A DNA stretch of 64,000 nt, from contig NZ_LBNQ01000041.1 in the NCBI RefSeq assembly GCF_001005215.1, positions 1 through 64,000 of the forward strand. The letters run 5' to 3'. The stretch is from Lampropedia cohaerens. Lineage in GTDB: Bacteria > Pseudomonadota > Gammaproteobacteria > Burkholderiales > Burkholderiaceae_C. Every line of letters starts with the position of its first letter. Position 1 is the first letter of the stretch. The notes under the pieces are model-generated. The model saw only the letters and a list, made by a program, of their open reading frames with translations. It had not been told where the DNA came from and did no database searches. The translations under genes were made by a program, and so were the position numbers. Shown in pieces: positions 44,887 through 54,786 of the stretch.

Positions 44887-45434
44887 TGCGGATACTCCAA
44901 GGTTAAACATAGGGCTCCGGTACGGGGGGTCTAGGGCTGTAGTGAGCCTGGTTAGCAAGTCCCGCCGGTTCCCCGAGCCAACCTCCTGGTGGGGAAGTTG
45001 GATGTATTGCAACAGAGCCCCGCGAAGTTGGCAAAGGGTATTTGCCGTTTGAGGCCGCTTGCGTGCCAGATTGTTGTGCATCGGCAACAAGGAAAGTGAT
45101 GAATTGGGGCGTGCATGCACCAGCAAAGGGCTTGTTGGGGCGCCGCGCCCGTTAATGTGTTGCTGGATCGCAACATGGCATGGCTGCGGAGCGCCATTCC
45201 TTTCCGTTGCCCGTCGGCACGTTGTCTATGAAACGCAGCGTGTAGGAATAGTCTGTCATTGAATCATCGCTGAATTGTCTCTTCATTGTCACGTGGCTTG
45301 GCTCCAATCGCTCCCACTGCACCACCTGAGCTTGTCAACCGCGCACTGGGCGACTGTTTGGGAGTGTCAGCACAACCCTGGCCTTGCCGGCAGTTTTCCG
45401 GGAGGCTGCGCACAACCTGTTTGGAGTGAAGACG
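44887..45434. promoter_or_regulatory. Control region between two divergent porins
   Basis: 548 bases without a gene. On the minus strand TTGCCA (45029-45034) and TGCAAT (45006-45011) are 17 bases apart and could be the promoter of the left porin, giving a leader of about 110 bases. Two inverted repeats lie upstream of it: TTGTTG-N8-CAACAA (45071-45090) and TGTTGC-N6-GCAACA (45158-45175), both of the TGTTG/CAACA type, suggesting paired operator sites. I could not identify a convincing right-porin promoter. Confidence 0.45.
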
Positions 45435-46412
45435 ATGAAGAAGACTTTGATTGCGGTGGCAACCGCTTCGATGCTGGTAGGCGGCGCTGTTGCGCAGTCG
45501 AACGTGGTGATCTATGGCGAGCTCGATGCCGGTATCGGCCAGCGCTACAGTGGTGAGGACGTTGGGATGATCTCCAACTACGCAGGTACCTCGCGTTGGG
45601 GATTGCGTGGTTCTGAAGATTTGGGTAATGGACTGAAAGCCAACTTCAACTTCGAGTCCGGCTCGATTGAACTGGGGGATGGCTCAGTTGGCGGGAGTGG
45701 CAGCTTCAATCGCCAAGCGTGGGTAGGCCTGAGTGGTAGCTTCGGTAGCTTGATGGTTGGTCGTACCACGACGCCACAGAATCGTGTCATGGGCACCTTT
45801 GATTTGAACGGTACAGCCGATGGTTCTTCGGCCCTTAAAGCGATCGGCCTCGCGGCAAATGGTAACTTGGGCGGTTCACGCCAAAATGCGCAAGTGCAAT
45901 ATGCGACGCCGAATTTTAACGGTTTGCAATTGCGCGTTGCCTACGCCACTAATGACAACACCGAAACTGACAAAGCGTTTGCGCAAGCTGCAGTCAGCTA
46001 TAAGACGGGTGGCCTGACGATCGGCGGTGTGATTCACAAAAAGATGAACGACGCGCAGCGTACAGGATATGCCTTGGGTGCCAAATACGATTTTGGCAGT
46101 ATTGTTGTGAGTGGCTTCTACACACGCGACGAGACTGAAGATACCCGCACCAACCTCGGTGGCGGCGATGGCTTTGGTCTGGGGATTGCTGCGCCTATCG
46201 GTGCATTCACCGTGGGTTTGCAGGCAGCCTACCTCAATCACGACAACAATGCTGTGGACGGCGCTACGGCGTATGAGCTTTTTGGTAACTACAGCTTGTC
46301 CAAGCGTACCAAATTGTATGCCGCTGCTGGTTATGTCAACGATGAGGCTGAGCGCCGGGGTGGATACAAGGAAGACACCACCTTCGGCATCGGTATCTTG
46401 CACAAGTTCTGA
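45435..46412 (+). CDS. Gram-negative porin, shorter paralogue
   Basis: 325-residue outer-membrane porin. Signal peptide MKKTLIAVATASMLVGGAVAQ is followed by SNVVIYGELDAGIGQRYSG, and the end ...KEDTTFGIGILHKF carries the C-terminal Phe. The GSEDLGNGLKANFNFESG loop-strand region is typical of the family. TTGGAGTG precedes the ATG at 45435. The sequence is clearly diverged from the first porin, so the two probably differ in pore preference or expression. The gene is followed by a hairpin and an intrinsic terminator. Confidence 0.94.
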   Translation: MKKTLIAVATASMLVGGAVAQSNVVIYGELDAGIGQRYSGEDVGMISNYAGTSRWGLRGSEDLGNGLKANFNFESGSIELGDGSVGGSGSFNRQAWVGLSGSFGSLMVGRTTTPQNRVMGTFDLNGTADGSSALKAIGLAANGNLGGSRQNAQVQYATPNFNGLQLRVAYATNDNTETDKAFAQAAVSYKTGGLTIGGVIHKKMNDAQRTGYALGAKYDFGSIVVSGFYTRDETEDTRTNLGGGDGFGLGIAAPIGAFTVGLQAAYLNHDNNAVDGATAYELFGNYSLSKRTKLYAAAGYVNDEAERRGGYKEDTTFGIGILHKF

Positions 46413-46428
46413 TCGGGCATTGCCTGCA

Positions 46429-46457
46429 GGCCCATGGTTGTGGGACATCCATGGGCC
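46429..46457 (+). repeat. Perfect nine-base inverted repeat after the second porin
   Basis: GGCCCATGG (46429-46437) and CCATGGGCC (46449-46457) form a stem with an 11-base loop, 17 bases after the porin stop codon. No T-run follows, so it is more likely a 3' RNA stabiliser than a terminator. Confidence 0.6.
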
Positions 46458-46502
46458 GATGATGACAGCCGCTTAAAGCGTGCGGATACTCCAAGGCATA
46501 CT

Positions 46503-46531
46503 GGGTCGCTGTGGTGGGCGACCCTTTTTTT
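46503..46531 (+). terminator. Intrinsic terminator of the second porin
   Basis: GGGTCGC (46503-46509) pairs with GCGACCC (46518-46524) around an eight-base loop, followed by seven Ts. It lies between the porin and the convergent glnE gene. Confidence 0.88.
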
Positions 46532-46567
46532 ATTGGGCGTGGTGCGCAAGATTGGTGAAGGTTCAGG

Positions 46568-49393
46568 TCAGTGCGTGGTCGGAGTCGGTGTTTCCGTCGC
46601 GCCGTTGGACGGGAAAACGGCCTGCCATAGTGCCAGGCCGGCCTGGCGCAGCGGGGCGGCTTCCTCCGGTTCGAGCCGCGAGGGTTGCTCGTTCAGGCGT
46701 GCGGTGTGCTGGCGTCGGCGCATCTCGCGGTACGCGTCGGCAGCCCGCGTGCCGATTCCAGCCGGCAAAAGCTTGAGCGCTTCGGCCAGCCGCAGCAGGG
46801 CGATGTTGCCGGTGTTGGCGGCCAGCTCGGCGTGGTCAATGGCGTGAGCGAGCACCAGGTATTGCGTGGCAAATTCAATGTCGATCATGCCGCCGCGACT
46901 GTGCTTGAGATCAAACAGGCCGCCAGGCTCCGGATGCGCCTGGCGCATGCGCTCGCGCATGGCGATGATCTCGGCGCGCAGCGCGGCGCGGTCGCGCGGT
47001 GCCTGGATGACGGCCTGGCGCACCTGCGCAAAGCGTTCGGCCAGCGCGGGCTCCCCCAGCACGAAGCGCGCGCGCGTGATGGCCTGGTGCTCCCAGGTCC
47101 ATGCGGTGTTGCTGCCGCGCTGCTGCTGGTAGTTGGCGTAGGCGGAGAAGCTGGTCACGAGCAGACCGGAGTTGCCGTTGGGGCGCAACGCAGTGTCGAT
47201 CTCGTACAGGTCGCCCTCGGCGGTCTTGGCGGTCAGCCAGGTGATGAGCTTGCGGACCAGATTGGCGTAGACCTCCGGGGCGTCGTCATGGTCGTCGTCG
47301 TAAACGAACACGATGTCCAGATCGCTGCCGTAGCCCAGCTCCTTGCCGCCCAGCTTGCCATAGCCGATGATGGCAAAGGCGGGCGTGTCCCGATGGCGCC
47401 GCCGCAGGCGCTGCCAGCACCAGCTGGTGGTGGTGGCGAGAATGCTGTCGGCCAGTGCGCTGAGGTCGTCGGCAACGGCCTCCACGCTGATTCTGTGTTC
47501 GACGTCGCGCGCCAGGGTGCGGAAGACTTCGGCGTGGTGGCCTCTGCGCAGCACGTTCATGAGTGCTTCGTCGTCGTCCTCGCCGGTGCGCTGCAGCGCG
47601 GCGCGGCGCAGTTCCAGCTCCTGCATGAACGCGCCGGCGTCAAAACGCTCATCCAGCATGCTGCCGCTGGCCAGCTCATCGACGACGACCGGGTGGCGCA
47701 GCATGTAGCGCAGCGGCCATTTGGCCGCGCCCAGCACGTGCACCAGGCGGGCATGGATGGCCGGGCGCTCGATCAGCAGCGCGAAATAGGTGTCGCGCCC
47801 CAGCAGGGATTCGAGCCAGTCGCAAAAGCGCAGCGCTGCATCCAGTGTGATCTCTTTCCTGGCCAGCCACTGGCCGGTGGTGGCCAGCAGTGTCAGCACG
47901 CGTGCCAGTGCATCCTCACGCAAGGTATCCAGGCGCGGGCGTTCCAGCCAGCTGCGCAGGTGTGCTGCCATCTCGGGCGGCACTTGCTGCAGCAGCTGCT
48001 CGAAAGTGACCGGCTGGGCCGCGTTCTTCACGCATTTGCCGCCACTGCACTTCCTGGTGTGCTGCGCGCCAAGCAGGGCGTCGAACTCCTCGGCGACGCG
48101 CTCGCGGTGCTGGTCGAGCGTGCGCAGGTAGCTGGCGGTATCGGCAAAGCCCATGCTTTGCGCCAGCCACAGCAGATCCAGGTCGTTGGTGGGCAGGATG
48201 TGGGTTTGCTGGTCGTCCAGATACTGGATGCGGTGCTCGGTACGTCGCAAAAAGACGTAGGCGGCATGCAGCTGTTCGGCCGTCTCTTGCGGCATCAGGC
48301 CAGCGCGTGCCAGGCGGGCGAGCGCCTCCAGCGTCGGCCGGCAGCGCAATTCGGGGAAGCTGCCGCCGCGCACGACCTGCAGCAACTGCACGATGAACTC
48401 GATCTCGCGGATGCCGCCGCGCGAGATTTTCACGTCGTTGGCACGCTCGGGTCGGCCCGCGCAGCGCGCGCTGGCGTGCTCGCGGATCTGGCGGTGCAGT
48501 GTCCGCAGGGCATCGAATACGGAATAGTCCAGATAGCGGCGAAACACGAACGGCAGCACCGCATCGCGCAGCTTGAGCACGTTCGCGCTGTTGCGAATGC
48601 AGTCGGTGGGGGCAACGACGCGGCTTTTCAGCCAGGCAAAGCGTTCCCACTCACGCCCGTGCGAGAGGAAGTACTGGTGCAGTGCGTCCAACGCGATTGC
48701 AGGCGGACCGGACTTGCCGTGCGGGCGCAGCGCCAGATCCATGCGAAAAACAAAGCCGTGCTCGGTGGTGTCACCCACCAGCGTCTGGATGTGGCGCACC
48801 AGCTGCGCGAAGTATTCCTGATTGCTGATGATGCCGCGTCCATCGGCGTTGCCACTGGTTTCGCCGTCGCGCTCGTAGACGTAGATCAGGTCGATATCGC
48901 TGGAGACGTTGAGCTCGCGCGCCCCCAGCTTGCCCATGCCAACAACCCAGAACTGTACGTCCCGCCCTTTCGCATCGCGCGGTACGCCATAGCGGGGCTG
49001 CAGCAGCGCGTGGGCTTCGGTGCAGGCCTGGTCCAATGCCAGCTCGGCCAGGCAGGTCATGGCCAGGGTAATGGTTTCCATCGGAGCGCCCTGCTCGACA
49101 TCACTTTCGATCAGGCGCAGCAACAGCAGCTGGCGTAGAACCCGCAGCGCCGCGTCCAGTGGATATTGCGCACGCAGGGCCTGCAGCGTGGTCTCCAGCG
49201 TTTCGCGGCTGTATTCGCCCGGTGCCAGCAGGTCCAACTGCGCCGCATACCGCCGCTTCACACGTTGGTAATAACGGGAGTAGGTGGCGCAACCCTCGCA
49301 ACCGGTGGCAGGCTCGGCAGTCTGGGGTTGCAGCAGGGCGGGGCGATCGGGTCGTGGCCTCAGGACAGGCAGCGCATCGGCAGACGAATTCAT
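46568..49393 (-). CDS. glnE: Bifunctional glutamine synthetase adenylyltransferase/adenylyl-removing enzyme
   Basis: 941-residue enzyme that adenylylates and deadenylylates glutamine synthetase in response to PII. Both nucleotidyltransferase domains are visible: the N-terminal deadenylylase with GMGKLGARELNVSSDIDLIYVYE and the C-terminal adenylylase with GYGKLGGKELGYGSDLDIVFVYDD (each given by its key residues G-K-L-G and S-D-[IL]-D). Length matches the family. It has its own promoter region of 178 bases shared with divergent yhdP, whose start is at 49572. Confidence 0.96.
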   Translation of the reverse strand: MNSSADALPVLRPRPDRPALLQPQTAEPATGCEGCATYSRYYQRVKRRYAAQLDLLAPGEYSRETLETTLQALRAQYPLDAALRVLRQLLLLRLIESDVEQGAPMETITLAMTCLAELALDQACTEAHALLQPRYGVPRDAKGRDVQFWVVGMGKLGARELNVSSDIDLIYVYERDGETSGNADGRGIISNQEYFAQLVRHIQTLVGDTTEHGFVFRMDLALRPHGKSGPPAIALDALHQYFLSHGREWERFAWLKSRVVAPTDCIRNSANVLKLRDAVLPFVFRRYLDYSVFDALRTLHRQIREHASARCAGRPERANDVKISRGGIREIEFIVQLLQVVRGGSFPELRCRPTLEALARLARAGLMPQETAEQLHAAYVFLRRTEHRIQYLDDQQTHILPTNDLDLLWLAQSMGFADTASYLRTLDQHRERVAEEFDALLGAQHTRKCSGGKCVKNAAQPVTFEQLLQQVPPEMAAHLRSWLERPRLDTLREDALARVLTLLATTGQWLARKEITLDAALRFCDWLESLLGRDTYFALLIERPAIHARLVHVLGAAKWPLRYMLRHPVVVDELASGSMLDERFDAGAFMQELELRRAALQRTGEDDDEALMNVLRRGHHAEVFRTLARDVEHRISVEAVADDLSALADSILATTTSWCWQRLRRRHRDTPAFAIIGYGKLGGKELGYGSDLDIVFVYDDDHDDAPEVYANLVRKLITWLTAKTAEGDLYEIDTALRPNGNSGLLVTSFSAYANYQQQRGSNTAWTWEHQAITRARFVLGEPALAERFAQVRQAVIQAPRDRAALRAEIIAMRERMRQAHPEPGGLFDLKHSRGGMIDIEFATQYLVLAHAIDHAELAANTGNIALLRLAEALKLLPAGIGTRAADAYREMRRRQHTARLNEQPSRLEPEEAAPLRQAGLALWQAVFPSNGATETPTPTTH

Positions 49394-49571
49394 CGGGACG
49401 ATATCGGGTGGGTCACATGCATTTCATTGTGTCGCAGACTGGCGCTTGCTGTCGCGCCGTCCGACATATCCATCGCCCAGCATCAACTACCGTTTGGAAG
49501 GACTCCTAAACAGGTTCTTACAACGCACATGCCCAAGGATGTACAGGTTCTCGGGATAATGTCGCACTTGC

Positions 49572-52500
49572 ATGCGCCAATCCAACCTCGCCCCCCTTTC
49601 CGATAGCCACGCGCGTCAGCCTGTGCGCCGCGCGCGCTGGTTGCGCTGGTTGCGCGGGTTGTTGGTGCTGGCTGGCGCTGGCGCGCTGGCCGTGGTAGGG
49701 GCACTGCTGGCGGCGCATCTGTGGCTATTGCCGCGCCTGGACGACTGGCGCCCCTGGCTGGAGCAGCGCGTGCGCACCGCAACGGGCCTGGAAGTGACGT
49801 TGTCTCGTCTGCAGGCCGAGCCCGGGGGCTGGTTGCCCACCGTGTTGGTTGGGCCGGGGCAGGTACGCGATCCCGCAGGCCGCTGGCAGGTGAGCTGGCA
49901 GGCGCTGCGCCTGGAGTCGAGTCTGCCTGCCCTGTTGCGCGGTGGCGCCCAGGCGATCGTCGTGCAACAACCGCGCCTGCAGTGGCGCGGCAGTCAGGCA
50001 TCGACAGCAGCAGCGGCGGCACCAGACGCGCAGCGGGCATGGATGCAGCATCCCGCATGGCGATGGCTGCTGGCGCAGCCCATGGTGCGCATCGTTGATG
50101 GCCATGTACAGGTGGAGGGCGCAGCGCTTGCCGCGCCGACTGGCCAGACGGTGTATCTGGACATGGATGCCACGCTGCAGCGCCAGCGTCTGTCAGGCCT
50201 CCACCATCTGGTGCTGCGCGTGGGCGGGACAGAAGGCGCGCAGCTGGCGGTGGATGCGCGGCTGCGGGGACTGACGCAGCTCCCCCGCCATGGGCAGGGC
50301 TGGCCTGCTGCCAGTGGTGATGTGCGGCTGAATGTGACGGGGTGGACTCTGCGGGCCCTGGAGCGCGCCAGCGGCGTGCACCTGCCGGATGTCGGGGCGC
50401 TGGCTGGCGAGGCCCATCTGACGCTCGAAGAAGGGTATCTGCGCGACAGCGATCTGGCGCTGCGCTGGCAGGCAAGCGCAGCGGATGCCGGTGCCCAGAC
50501 CGACGGGTGGGAGCAGCTGGCGCTACGTGCGCGACTGCAAGAGGCGCCCGTGGGGGAGTCTGCAACGCGCTGGACGGCGCGCAGCCTGCAGCTGCAGGTG
50601 CAGCGCGACGGTCAGCAATGGGACAGCGGTGAACTGCGCGGCGCGCTGCAGCTCGCGCACGGCTGGATGCCTGCATCGGCCAATTCGCTGGCAAGCGTGC
50701 AGCAGATGCAACTGCAGTGGAAGCAGCTGGACCTGACGGCGCTGCAGGCTGTACTCGCCAGTGCCGGGGACGCAGGTCCGGCTCCCTCGTTGGACAGGCC
50801 TCAGGATGACTGGCTGGTGCAGGCCTGGGAGTGGCTGCAGCAGCAGCAGGTGCGCTGGCGGCCCGCTGGTGTGGTGCGCGACCTCACGCTGTCGTGGCAG
50901 GCGCCGCAGGACGCCGACGCCATGGCCGTGCCTGACAACGCCGTCGAACAGCTCTCGCGCGGTCAGTGGCAAGCGCAGGCGACGCTGCAGGCGCTGGCAC
51001 TGGGTGTGCCTGCTGACACCATAGGCGAACCGCCCGCCAATGCCGCCCCGTGGGGCGTGCAAGGGCTCTCCGGGCACGTAGCAGGCAGCAGCGGCAATGG
51101 CCGCGCGCAGCTGGAGATCGCACAGGGCAGCCTGTACTTGCCGCGGCTGTTCGAGTATCCGCATATGGCTGTCGAACATTTGCGTACTACGCTGCAGTGG
51201 CAGCGCACCGCAGAAGGCGGCATTGCCGTCAACTTCGATGCCCCGGAGTTTGCCAACGTCGATCTGCGCGGTCAGGTCCGAGGCTTCTGGCGCCCCTCCA
51301 CGCGGCAGGAGGTGGCGCAACTGCCCCCGCGGCACGGTCGTGCGGCAGCGGCCTTGCCTGGCTATCTCGACCTGCAGGGGGTGCTGACGCAGGCCGATGG
51401 CACGCAGGTCTGGCGCTACCTGCCGCTGGTGATCAAACCGGACGTACGCCGCTACGTGCGCGAAGCCGTGCAGGCAGGCAAGGCTTCAGATGTGCAAATC
51501 GCCGTGCGCGGCCAGCTGCAGCGCTTTCCATTTGCGCACGAGCGCCGCGACGACGAATGGTTTCGCATCCGGGCCGCCATTGAGGATGCCGCCTACCGTT
51601 ACGTGCCGCATTACCTGATGCGCGGCGAGGACGCCGGTCGCAGTTGGCCCGACCTGCAGGATGTGAAGGGATTGCTGACGTTCCAAGGCAGCGCCATGGC
51701 TTTGCAGGTGTCAGAGGGGCGGCTGGCGCAGCAGCCCGAGGTCGCGATCACGCAGGGCAGCGCCATCATCCGGGATTTCGAGGCGGCCAGCGTGGCGGTG
51801 AAGGTAGATGCCCAGGGCCCACTGCAGCAGCAGCTGGATGCGCTGGGAGAAACGCCGGTGGCGCGCATGACCGATGGCCTGCTGAATGCCTTGCGTGCCG
51901 ATGGCCAGGCCAGCCTGCAGCTGGCGCTGGAGATTCCCCTGGGCAAGCAAGCCGCCACGCACCGCCCCCGCGTGCAGGGCACCATTGCGTTGCCGGGTAA
52001 CACCCTGCGCTGGCTGCCTGCAGTGCCGCAGCTGCAGCAGGCCAGAGGCCGAGTGCAGTTCACCGACCGAGGGTTTCACACAACGGGCTTGCAGGCAAGG
52101 GCGCTGGGCGGGCCGGTCGCGCTGGACGTGACCATGGCCGACCGCGAGCCTGGTGCGCCACCGCGCGTGCAGGTGCGAGCGCAGGGCCGCTTTACGGCAA
52201 GTGGATTGCAGCAGTATGCCGCGCGGGCCACGCGCAACCCTACCGTCGATGCCCTTGCGCGTGCACTGGAGGGAGAGGCCGACTACGCGCTGCAGGTGCA
52301 GACGATTGGCGCTGCAGTCTACCTGACGCTGGACAGTGACCTGGTGGGCCTGGCCAGCAGACTGCCGCCGCCGCTGGACAAACAGGCACAGCAGGCCAGT
52401 GCGTTGCGCATCGACTGGGCACCGCCCGACCAGGCCGGCGAGGAAGTGCTGCAGCTCACGTTGGGAGAGCGCGTTTATGCGCGCTACCTCCTGCAATCGG

Positions 52501-54038
52501 ATGTGACGGCTATGACGGCGGCTGGCCAGCCCGAGGAGGCGCTTGCGCACCGCGCGGCCGGTTCCGGGCCGAGCGATTCCGCAACGAGCCGGTCCTCCGA
52601 TCGGCCTCAGCAGCGCCGCGTGAAATCGGGCAATGTGCTGATCGGCGCCTTCACGGAGGACGAGCGACGCCTGTCGGGCTTTATTCCGCATGACTTCGCC
52701 GCGCCACCAATACCCGAGACAGTGCGTGCCACCATCATGTGGGATGAATGGGACGCCGCGGCGTGGCTGCCCTGGCTGCGTGGGGCCCCGCTTCAGGATG
52801 CGGGCCCGGAGCTGGGCCATGATGGTGCGGCCAGTGGTGTGATGGCGCAGTTTCTGCCGGATGTCTGGTACGGCAACTTCCAACGCTGGCGCTGGGGGGC
52901 GCTCGCCATCGACAATGTGCGCGCGCAGCTCTATCGGGAAGGGCCTACGCGCAACATCTGGGTGGCCAAGGTACAGTCCGACCAAGCGCGTGGCACGGTG
53001 GAATACCACCCGGACTATCTGCAGGCCACCGGCCTGCTGCGCGGCAAGATCGAATACCTGGAGCTGCCCGCAGGACTTGCACAGCCGCATGCCGAACAAG
53101 GCGCGGCGGCCAGCCAGGATTCGGCTACGCCGATGCTCGCAGGCCAGCTGCGCAGCCTGCCCACCGTTGATCTGGAGATTGAGCGGCTGCTGTTTGCCAA
53201 CCGCGATTGGGGCAAGGTGGCGTTACAGGCGATCAATCACGTCGAGGCCGGCATACCCAGCGAGTGGCGCATCCGCTACCTGACCGTGCAGACGCCCGAA
53301 GCGCGGCTGACGGCGCGCGGCAGCTGGCAGTCGGCCGAGCAGAGCGCGCAGCAGCGGTGGCAGCCGCTGCTGTCAGGGCGCAAGCGCATGGACATGCAGT
53401 TCACGCTGGAGGTGTTCGACGGTGGGCAGCTGCTGGCGCGGCTGGGCCGCCCCAGCCTGCTGGCGCAAGGCCAGGGCGTGCTCGATGGCCGGCTGAGCTG
53501 GCTTGGCTCGCCGCTCAAACTCGATCTGCCGTCACTGTCCGGCACTGTTCATATCGACATGCGCCGGGGGCAGTTCCTGCCGGCGGACGCGGGGGCAGGT
53601 CGTCTGCTTGGCGTGCTGAGCCTGCAGGCCTTGCCAAGGCGGCTGAGCCTGGACTTCCGGGACATATTCAGTGCCGGCTTTGCCTTTGATCTGGTGCGCG
53701 GCGACATTGCCCTGCAATCGGGCGTAGCGCGAACCAACAATTTGCAGATGCAGGGCATCAACGCCGGCGTGGTACTGGAGGGGCAGGCCAGTCTGGTGGA
53801 CGAAACCCAGGATCTGAAGGTGGTGGTCGTGCCGGAGCTCGACGCCAGCACCGCAGCGCTGGTTGCCACCGCGATCAATCCGGCGGTGGGGGCAGGTGCA
53901 TTCCTGGCGCAGATGTTTTTGGCCAAGCCACTGGCACAGACCGCTGCGCGCACCTTTCACATTCACGGCAGCTGGGCCGATCCGGTGGTCGAGCGCGTAG
54001 AAAGTGCTGTGGCGGGCCGTCCCGCGCAGTTGCCGTGA
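49572..54038 (+). CDS. YhdP family AsmA-like phospholipid transporter
   Basis: 1488-residue protein of the YhdP/TIGR02099 group, bridge-like proteins implicated in phospholipid transport from inner to outer membrane. An N-terminal membrane helix (about 26-50, GLLVLAGAGALAVVGALLAAHLWLL) is followed by a very long repetitive beta-rich region and a C-terminal AsmA-2/DUF3971-like part, ending near GVARTNNLQMQGINAGVVLEGQA. E. coli YhdP is about 1270 residues, so this version is longer. It is a stand-alone gene divergent from glnE; a terminator for the next minus-strand gene follows. Confidence 0.9.
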   Translation: MRQSNLAPLSDSHARQPVRRARWLRWLRGLLVLAGAGALAVVGALLAAHLWLLPRLDDWRPWLEQRVRTATGLEVTLSRLQAEPGGWLPTVLVGPGQVRDPAGRWQVSWQALRLESSLPALLRGGAQAIVVQQPRLQWRGSQASTAAAAAPDAQRAWMQHPAWRWLLAQPMVRIVDGHVQVEGAALAAPTGQTVYLDMDATLQRQRLSGLHHLVLRVGGTEGAQLAVDARLRGLTQLPRHGQGWPAASGDVRLNVTGWTLRALERASGVHLPDVGALAGEAHLTLEEGYLRDSDLALRWQASAADAGAQTDGWEQLALRARLQEAPVGESATRWTARSLQLQVQRDGQQWDSGELRGALQLAHGWMPASANSLASVQQMQLQWKQLDLTALQAVLASAGDAGPAPSLDRPQDDWLVQAWEWLQQQQVRWRPAGVVRDLTLSWQAPQDADAMAVPDNAVEQLSRGQWQAQATLQALALGVPADTIGEPPANAAPWGVQGLSGHVAGSSGNGRAQLEIAQGSLYLPRLFEYPHMAVEHLRTTLQWQRTAEGGIAVNFDAPEFANVDLRGQVRGFWRPSTRQEVAQLPPRHGRAAAALPGYLDLQGVLTQADGTQVWRYLPLVIKPDVRRYVREAVQAGKASDVQIAVRGQLQRFPFAHERRDDEWFRIRAAIEDAAYRYVPHYLMRGEDAGRSWPDLQDVKGLLTFQGSAMALQVSEGRLAQQPEVAITQGSAIIRDFEAASVAVKVDAQGPLQQQLDALGETPVARMTDGLLNALRADGQASLQLALEIPLGKQAATHRPRVQGTIALPGNTLRWLPAVPQLQQARGRVQFTDRGFHTTGLQARALGGPVALDVTMADREPGAPPRVQVRAQGRFTASGLQQYAARATRNPTVDALARALEGEADYALQVQTIGAAVYLTLDSDLVGLASRLPPPLDKQAQQASALRIDWAPPDQAGEEVLQLTLGERVYARYLLQSDVTAMTAAGQPEEALAHRAAGSGPSDSATSRSSDRPQQRRVKSGNVLIGAFTEDERRLSGFIPHDFAAPPIPETVRATIMWDEWDAAAWLPWLRGAPLQDAGPELGHDGAASGVMAQFLPDVWYGNFQRWRWGALAIDNVRAQLYREGPTRNIWVAKVQSDQARGTVEYHPDYLQATGLLRGKIEYLELPAGLAQPHAEQGAAASQDSATPMLAGQLRSLPTVDLEIERLLFANRDWGKVALQAINHVEAGIPSEWRIRYLTVQTPEARLTARGSWQSAEQSAQQRWQPLLSGRKRMDMQFTLEVFDGGQLLARLGRPSLLAQGQGVLDGRLSWLGSPLKLDLPSLSGTVHIDMRRGQFLPADAGAGRLLGVLSLQALPRRLSLDFRDIFSAGFAFDLVRGDIALQSGVARTNNLQMQGINAGVVLEGQASLVDETQDLKVVVVPELDASTAALVATAINPAVGAGAFLAQMFLAKPLAQTAARTFHIHGSWADPVVERVESAVAGRPAQLP

Positions 54039-54059
54039 GAGCCTGCTTGGGCAGGCACG

Positions 54060-54083
54060 AAAAAGCCCGCCTGTCTGGCGGGC
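54060..54083 (-). terminator. Intrinsic terminator of the OmpA-like lipoprotein gene
   Basis: GCCCGCC (54065-54071) pairs with GGCGGGC (54077-54083) around TGTCT. On the minus strand it is followed by five Us (54060-54064), 28 bases after the lipoprotein stop codon. Confidence 0.85.
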
Positions 54084-54111
54084 GTGGGGCTGGCGGTGCA
54101 GCCGGGTGGCG

Positions 54112-54786
54112 TTACTGCGCAGGTTCGCCTACGAAGATTTCCACGCGACGGTTGCGCGCCCGACCTTCCGCGGTGGCGTTGCTGGCGACCGGCTCATAGG
54201 AGCCACGGCCCTCGATCTGGATGCGGTGGGATGCCACACCACGCGAGACCAGGTACTGGCGCGTGGCTTCGGCACGGTTGCGCGACAGCGGGTTGTTGAT
54301 GGCGTCATTGCCGGTGCTGTCGGTATGGCCGACGATCAGCACTTCCGTATTGGGGTTTTCCTGCAGGCTGCGCGCAAAGCGATCGAGCAATGGCGCGAAC
54401 TCGGGCTTGATGTCGTAGCGGTTGGTATCGAACGAGATGTCGCTGGGGATGTTGAGCTTGAGCCGGTTGTCGGACGTCTGGGTGACGACCACGCCGGTGT
54501 CAGCCATGGCGCGGTCCATCTCGGCGCGCTGGCGCTCCATGCGCTGCGACCAGACATAGCCGCCCAGGCCCCCGAGGGTGGCCCCGACGGCGGCACCGCG
54601 GCCATCGCCAACCAGGCCGCCGACGATGGCACCAGCTGCGGTGCCGATGCCCACGCCAGTGGCAGTATTGCGCTGGCCTTCGGTCATGTTGGCGCAACCT
54701 GTCAGAAACAGGGCGCAGCTAGCACTGGCAGCCAACAGGCTGCGTGCGAACGTGCCCGGCAAGCGGGCGGTCGTAGTGGTTTGCAT
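54112..54786 (-). CDS. OmpA-like (YiaD type) lipoprotein with glycine-zipper segment
   Basis: 224-residue outer-membrane lipoprotein. The signal ends in lipobox LTGC (28-31), followed by a glycine-zipper stretch (GVGIGTAAGAIVGGLVGDG and GAAVGATLGGLGGYVW) likely to insert in the membrane, and a C-terminal OmpA domain (about 95-220) with the peptidoglycan-binding signature VLIVGHTDSTGNDAINNPLS and RNRAEATRQYLVSRG. It should tether the outer membrane to the cell wall. The ATG at 54786 has AAGGAG seven bases upstream; the ATG at 54792 would be too close. Confidence 0.92.
   Translation of the reverse strand: MQTTTTARLPGTFARSLLAASASCALFLTGCANMTEGQRNTATGVGIGTAAGAIVGGLVGDGRGAAVGATLGGLGGYVWSQRMERQRAEMDRAMADTGVVVTQTSDNRLKLNIPSDISFDTNRYDIKPEFAPLLDRFARSLQENPNTEVLIVGHTDSTGNDAINNPLSRNRAEATRQYLVSRGVASHRIQIEGRGSYEPVASNATAEGRARNRRVEIFVGEPAQ

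Noticed and set aside
45059-45262. 67-codon frame between the porins
   Set aside because: Cys/Trp-rich, no ribosome site, and it runs through both operator-like inverted repeats.
46685-49138. 817-codon open frame on the plus strand opposite glnE
   Set aside because: GC-rich antisense shadow of glnE: no ribosome site, no signal or domain, and composition dominated by Leu/Ala/Gln/Val typical of the complementary frame.
51711-53099. 462-codon frame opposite yhdP
   Set aside because: Antisense shadow inside a long GC-rich gene, no ribosome site.
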